Made by a program: the position numbers and the translations under genes | In this document: positions 5,619 to 9,145 of the stretch, piece after piece | How the letters are laid out: the number at the start of each line of letters is the position of its first letter | How positions within the stretch are numbered: position 1 is the stretch's first letter | Notes under the pieces: model-generated | What the model was told of the DNA's origin: nothing | The model's database searches: none | The model's input: only the letters and a program-made list of their open reading frames with translations | Origin: an uncultured Chloroflexaceae bacterium | GTDB lineage: Bacteria > Chloroflexota > Chloroflexia > Chloroflexales > Chloroflexaceae | NCBI GenBank assembly: GCA_937141995.1 | Contig: CAKZQX010000387.1 | Span: forward strand, 1-9,145 | Reading direction: 5' to 3' | DNA: 9,145 nt

Positions 5619-7226
5619 ATGTCAATCGAACACGAGACGCACGCATTTCTGAATACCAATGTATCCCCGCTACAGGCGTTGCTGCGTGACCGCAATCTGG
5701 CTCACTGGAATCTGGCAACCACAGGCGAGTCGCGCTATGCCGATGAGGTTGCGCGCCTGAGTACCCGGCTGATGACCCACTTGAATCAGCCCGACGATTG
5801 GGCACGGATATGTGCCCTCTACGCCCAACGAGATGAGATCCGCGATGAACACCTGCGCCGCCGGCTTACCCTGGCCTACCAGCAGTATGCCCACCACCAG
5901 CGCAGCCCTTCGCAGATCAGTCGCATTGCCACGCTCGAAACCGAACTCTACCGCCTCTTCTCCACCTTCCGGGCTACACTGGAGGGACAGCAGTTGACGG
6001 ATAACGATATCGTCCAGATCCTGCGTACCGAGCGCGACTCGGCCCGGCGACAGGCCGCATGGGAAGCAGGCAAACAGATCGGCACACAGGCTGCGCCCAA
6101 GATCCGCGAACTGGCGGCGCTCCGCAATGCCGCAGCGCAGGCGCAGGGCTGGTCCGACTACTACGCGCTATCACTGGCACTCCAGGAAATTGACGAGCAG
6201 GAACTGTTTGCGCTGCTGGACACGCTGGAACAGCAGACGCGAGTACCCTTCCTGGAGCGCAAAGCCGCGATTGACGCGGTTCTGGCGGAGCGGTTCGGTT
6301 TGAAGCCGGAAGAGTTGCGCCCCTGGCACTACAGCGATCCGTTTTTCCAGAAACCGCCGCACACCGGCGAGGTAGATCTGGATGCGCTCTTTGCCGACCA
6401 GGATATTGTGGCGCTCACGCTGGCAACCTGTGATGCGCTGGGGCTGGATGTGCGCGATATCCTGGCCCGCAGCGATCTGTATGAGCGCCCCGGCAAAAAT
6501 CAGCACGCCTTCTGTCTGCATATCGACCCGCTCAGCGATGATGTGCGGGTGCTGGCAAACCTGCGGCCCGATGTCAAAAACATGGAGACCTGCCTGCACG
6601 AATTCGGCCATGCGATCTACGATAAATACCTGGGGGCCGATCTGCCTTTTCTGCTGCGCAAACCGGCGCATATCAGCACCACCGAGGCCGGCGCGATGAT
6701 GCTGGGCCGCCTGGCGCGTGATGCCGCCTGGCTGGAGCGCGTCCGGGGTCTGACCAGTGCGCAGGTGCAGCACCTGCGTGCCGCAGTGCAGGCCGCCGAG
6801 AGCAGCAAGCAACTGATCTTTGTGCGCTGGGCGCTGGTGATGGTCTACTTTGAGCGCGACCTCTACCGCTTCCCGGAGCTTGATCTCGATCAGCGCTGGT
6901 GGGAGTATGTCACGCGGTTTCAGGCCGTCCCCTGTCCCACCGGGCGCGATGCCCCCGACTGGGCCACCAAGATCCACCTGGCAACCAGCCCGGTCTACTA
7001 CCACAATTATATTCTGGGGGAGCTAACCGCCAGCCAACTGCTGGATACGATCCGTCGGCAGACCGGCGCGACACTGGTGGAAAATCCCGCCGCCGGAGAG
7101 TTCCTGTGCGCAGAGATTTTCGCGCGGGGTGCCACCCTGTCCTGGAATGAACTGCTGGCCCGCGTGACCGGCGAACCGCTCACACCGCGTGCCTACATCG
7201 CCGATTTTGTCCATCGTCAGGGATAG
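5619..7226 (+). CDS. M3 family zinc oligopeptidase (oligoendopeptidase F/thimet type)
   Basis: Predicted cytoplasmic zinc metallopeptidase of 535 residues that degrades short peptides. The HEFGH zinc motif is at 327-331 (His327, Glu328, His331). The third zinc ligand is Glu356 in ISTTEAGAM, 25 residues after the second histidine, the same spacing as in thimet oligopeptidase. Further on, KIHLATSPVYYHNYILGEL (about 451-469) matches the His/Tyr substrate-binding region of the M3 family. The N-terminal half is helical and hydrophilic; there is no signal peptide or membrane segment. It is somewhat shorter than typical PepF (about 600 residues). ATG 5619 has a Shine-Dalgarno GGAAG at 5607-5611, seven bases upstream. 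It is transcribed divergently from the AOR-like gene. The family call is secure; assignment to a named subgroup is not, so no symbol is given. Confidence 0.93.
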   Translation: MSIEHETHAFLNTNVSPLQALLRDRNLAHWNLATTGESRYADEVARLSTRLMTHLNQPDDWARICALYAQRDEIRDEHLRRRLTLAYQQYAHHQRSPSQISRIATLETELYRLFSTFRATLEGQQLTDNDIVQILRTERDSARRQAAWEAGKQIGTQAAPKIRELAALRNAAAQAQGWSDYYALSLALQEIDEQELFALLDTLEQQTRVPFLERKAAIDAVLAERFGLKPEELRPWHYSDPFFQKPPHTGEVDLDALFADQDIVALTLATCDALGLDVRDILARSDLYERPGKNQHAFCLHIDPLSDDVRVLANLRPDVKNMETCLHEFGHAIYDKYLGADLPFLLRKPAHISTTEAGAMMLGRLARDAAWLERVRGLTSAQVQHLRAAVQAAESSKQLIFVRWALVMVYFERDLYRFPELDLDQRWWEYVTRFQAVPCPTGRDAPDWATKIHLATSPVYYHNYILGELTASQLLDTIRRQTGATLVENPAAGEFLCAEIFARGATLSWNELLARVTGEPLTPRAYIADFVHRQG

Positions 7227-7235
7227 TGGTACAAT
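7207..7235 (+). promoter_or_regulatory. Sigma70-like promoter for secG
   Basis: TTGTCC (7207-7212), a 17-base spacer, and TACAAT (7230-7235). It overlaps the last codons and stop of the peptidase gene. The predicted start near 7242 leaves a leader of about 140 bases before the secG GTG, most of it repeat sequence. Confidence 0.65.
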
Positions 7236-7254
7236 GCCTGTTCGGATGTACGCA

Positions 7255-7298
7255 AAAGAACAGCGAACCAGAGAACAGCGAACCAGAGAACCAAGAAC
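7255..7298. repeat. Degenerate heptamer repeat (GAAC family) in the secG leader
   Basis: Units AAAGAAC, AGCGAAC, CAGAGAAC, AGCGAAC, CAGAGAAC and CAAGAAC follow without gaps; two are 8 bases. It also reads as two exact copies of the 15-base GAACAGCGAACCAGA (7258-7272, 7273-7287). The GAAC-ending unit is of the same type as the array at 1174-1240. GAACAAA (7295-7301) and TTTGTTC (7311-7317) form a short hairpin, and AGCGAAC (7262-7268) also pairs with GTTCGCT (7314-7320). Confidence 0.75.
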
Positions 7299-7327
7299 AA
7301 ACAGGATTTCTTTGTTCGCTCTTCTCT

Positions 7328-7369
7328 GAATTACCGACTACGGGATACAAACTACGGACTACGCAATAA
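7328..7369. repeat. Degenerate heptamer repeat (TAC family) upstream of secG
   Basis: Five consecutive phased heptamers, GAATTAC, CGACTAC, GGGATAC, AAACTAC and GGACTAC, then a degenerate GCAATAA that runs straight into the secG Shine-Dalgarno. Only the last three bases (TAC) and the 7-base period are conserved. The same style is seen at 3644-3664. Confidence 0.7.
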
Positions 7370-7370
7370 T

Positions 7371-7377
7371 AAGGAGG
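7371..7377 (+). promoter_or_regulatory. Shine-Dalgarno AAGGAGG fixing a GTG start
   Basis: A near-perfect anti-16S match five bases before GTG 7383. It settles the non-ATG start of secG, since the next in-frame ATG (codon 9) would remove part of the first membrane helix. Confidence 0.9.
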
Positions 7378-7382
7378 CTCTT

Positions 7383-7598
7383 GTGGAGACAGCACTCTTC
7401 TTTGCAATGATTATCCTCAGTGTTGTGCTGATGGGCCTGGTAGTGGTCCAGGCACGCACACCCGGCATGGCGAACCGGGACTCCGGCTCGATCAACCGCA
7501 CCCGGCGCGGCCTGGAGAAGACCCTGCATCAGGCAACCATTGTAGTAACATCGCTCTTTCTGCTGCTGGCCCTGATTGCCGGTCTGCCGATCTTTTAG
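7383..7598 (+). CDS. secG: Preprotein translocase subunit SecG
   Basis: Small (71 residues) inner-membrane subunit of the SecYEG channel, which helps SecA-driven protein export. Two hydrophobic helices, about residues 4-22 and 50-69, flank a short polar loop. The loop ends in NRTRRGLEKTLHQAT (38-52), matching the conserved SecG stretch in which an arginine-rich GLEK segment leads into the second helix. The glycine-rich loop of many SecGs is reduced here to a short MANRDSGS segment. It starts at GTG behind AAGGAGG. The stop is 15 bases before the next gene, so the two are likely cotranscribed from the promoter at 7207-7235. Identification rests on size, topology and the RRGLEK motif. Confidence 0.87.
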   Translation: METALFFAMIILSVVLMGLVVVQARTPGMANRDSGSINRTRRGLEKTLHQATIVVTSLFLLLALIAGLPIF

Positions 7599-7613
7599 TC
7601 AGGTTGAGCTACA

Positions 7614-9145
7614 ATGGCACGTCGTATTCGCTGGCAAATCGTGATCGCCACCCTGAGCGCGCTCCTGGTGGTAATTCTGCTGGGCCGGATGGCCCTGCTC
7701 AACGCAGCCGTATCTAGCCCACTGCCGGGCGGTTCCTATGTTGAAGCGGTGCTTGGCGCGCCGACCCAGCCGATTCCGCTGCTGAATGATCCTCTGGTTG
7801 ACCCGGCCGGCCGCGACCTGGGAACGCTGCTGTTTGATGGGCTGACCCGCATCGGCGCCGATGGACTACCCGCAGCGGCGCTGGCCGCCGACTGGCAGAT
7901 CGATCCGTCGGGTGAGGTCTACACCTTTAACCTGCGCCGCGATGTCACCTGGCACGACGGCACGCCCTTTACCGCCGCCGATGTCGTGTTTACGTTGCAG
8001 GCGATCCAGAGCGCCGATTTTACGGGCGATCCGACACTGGCCAACCTGTGGCGCAATGTGCTGGTAGACCGACTGGACGATTACACCGTCCGCTGCACGC
8101 TGAATGCGCCCTATGCGCCCTTTTTGAGTAAGGCCAATGTCCCGATCTTACCTGCGCATCTGCTGAGCAATATTCCCATCAGCCAGTGGTCCAGTTCACC
8201 GTTTGCCCGGCAATTGATCGGCACCGGCCCCTACCAGCTTGAAGAACTGACCGGCGAGCGGGCATTGCTGACGTTGAAAAACGCCTACTTTGTGCAACAA
8301 CCGCTGATTGATCGCGTTGAACTGCGCTTTATTGAAACAGCCCCGGCAGCGCTCTCGGCTCTTGACCGGGGCGAGGTGCAGGCGCTGGGCATGGCCGCCG
8401 AACCCGATCTGAGCCAGGTTGCCCTGCCGCAGACGGTCAGACGCCTGACATTGCCGCTGGATGCCTACACCGTGATGACCTTTAACCTGCGCAATCCGCC
8501 GCTGGATAGCCAGGCGCTGCGTCAGGCGTTGTCGCTAGGCCTGGATAAAAATGTGCTGATTGAGCAAGTGCTGGGCGGTACAGCAGCCCGCGTTGACACA
8601 CCCATTCTGCCGGGATGGTGGGCCTATGACTCAACCGTGCAGGGGTATGCCTACAATCCGCTTGCCGCAGAAGCGGCGCTGGAAGAACTGGGCTACAGCC
8701 CGGCAGCGGATGGCATCCGCGCCCGCCACGACGCGCCGCTGGTGCTGCCGCTGATCACCGACGGCGCGCCTGAACGCCTGTCCGCCGCCGCCGAAGTTGC
8801 CCGCCAGTGGCAGGATATCGGGGTGCAAGTCGAGGTCGAGGAACTGGACAGCGCTACCCTGCGCCGGCGACTGCGCGACCGCGATTTTGTTATAGCGCTG
8901 CATAGCTGGGCACGCCTGGGATCTGACCCGGACGTGTTCGAGTTGTGGCACTCCAGCCAGGCCGCCAATGGACTAAACTATGCCGGACTGCGCGACGAAG
9001 AGATCGACACGCTGCTTGTCAACGCGCGCACCGAGTTGGAACTGGCGGCCCGCAACGCCGACTATGCGGCCTTCCAACAACGCTGGATCGATCTGGCACC
9101 CAGCATCATGCTCTACCAGCCGCTCTACACCTTCACGGCGGATGC
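7614..9145 (+). CDS. ABC transporter substrate-binding protein, family 5 (5' part, cut by window edge)
   Basis: An open frame of 510 codons with no stop before the edge, so the C-terminus is missing. It belongs to the SBP_bac_5 family (oligopeptide, dipeptide, nickel and related solutes). The family signature lies at about 68-130: GTLLFDGLTRIGADGL, then DWQIDPSGEVYTFNLRRDVTWHDGTPFTAADVVFTL. Later hallmarks are GTGPYQLEEL, a TFNLRNPPLDSQALRQALSLGLD stretch, and IGVQVEVEEL. Residues 8-24 form a hydrophobic helix after a basic start (MARRIRW), so the protein is exported or anchored. No lipobox cysteine is present, unlike many Gram-positive binding proteins. ATG 7614 has only a weak Shine-Dalgarno (AGGTTGAG), consistent with reinitiation after secG. 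Ligand unknown; permease genes may follow outside the window. Confidence 0.93.
   Translation, partial: MARRIRWQIVIATLSALLVVILLGRMALLNAAVSSPLPGGSYVEAVLGAPTQPIPLLNDPLVDPAGRDLGTLLFDGLTRIGADGLPAAALAADWQIDPSGEVYTFNLRRDVTWHDGTPFTAADVVFTLQAIQSADFTGDPTLANLWRNVLVDRLDDYTVRCTLNAPYAPFLSKANVPILPAHLLSNIPISQWSSSPFARQLIGTGPYQLEELTGERALLTLKNAYFVQQPLIDRVELRFIETAPAALSALDRGEVQALGMAAEPDLSQVALPQTVRRLTLPLDAYTVMTFNLRNPPLDSQALRQALSLGLDKNVLIEQVLGGTAARVDTPILPGWWAYDSTVQGYAYNPLAAEAALEELGYSPAADGIRARHDAPLVLPLITDGAPERLSAAAEVARQWQDIGVQVEVEELDSATLRRRLRDRDFVIALHSWARLGSDPDVFELWHSSQAANGLNYAGLRDEEIDTLLVNARTELELAARNADYAAFQQRWIDLAPSIMLYQPLYTFTAD

Noticed and set aside
7610..7615. Third TACAAT, immediately at the start of the binding-protein gene
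   Set aside because: It overlaps the ATG itself and no -35 is present 16-18 bases upstream; cotranscription with secG is simpler.

Overview
The window is GC-rich, gene-dense bacterial chromosome. It carries six complete genes and one gene cut by the right edge. The gene set (a GTG-started SecG, a PrsW-family membrane protease, an AOR-family protein, an M3 peptidase) and the spacers built from degenerate 7-base repeats suggest a filamentous Chloroflexota bacterium, perhaps Chloroflexales. That assignment is inference from style and protein flavour; there is no rRNA or other marker here.

Left block, 13-5462, all on the minus strand. In transcription order: an aldehyde:ferredoxin oxidoreductase (AOR) family protein, a PrsW-type intramembrane protease, a Gfo/Idh/MocA dehydrogenase, and glutamate 5-kinase (proB), the first enzyme of proline synthesis. 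The AOR-like and PrsW genes are separated by a 71-base repeat spacer. A 226-base spacer with a perfect 24-bp inverted repeat separates PrsW from the dehydrogenase. The dehydrogenase and proB overlap by four bases (ATGA), and the last 22 codons of the dehydrogenase are made entirely of a tandem heptamer repeat.

Right block, 5619-9145, on the plus strand: an M3 zinc oligopeptidase, SecG of the Sec translocon, and a family 5 (peptide/nickel type) ABC transporter substrate-binding protein that runs off the window. Divergent sigma70-like promoters lie back to back between the two blocks. A good promoter at the 3' end of the peptidase gene drives a repeat-filled leader of about 140 bases ahead of secG.

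Most of the content is housekeeping, and I see no defence system, mobile-element gene, CRISPR array or RNA gene. Three things stand out. (1) The AOR-like protein is full length, but all three cysteines of the CX2CX3C [4Fe-4S] motif are replaced (Phe, Ile, Ala), while the fourth cysteine is kept. (2) A T-free heptamer tandem array forms the dehydrogenase C-terminus and abuts the proB start, so gain of one unit would fuse the two proteins in frame. (3) Two related families of 7-base-periodic repeats fill the spacers, together with an AT-richer perfect palindrome.
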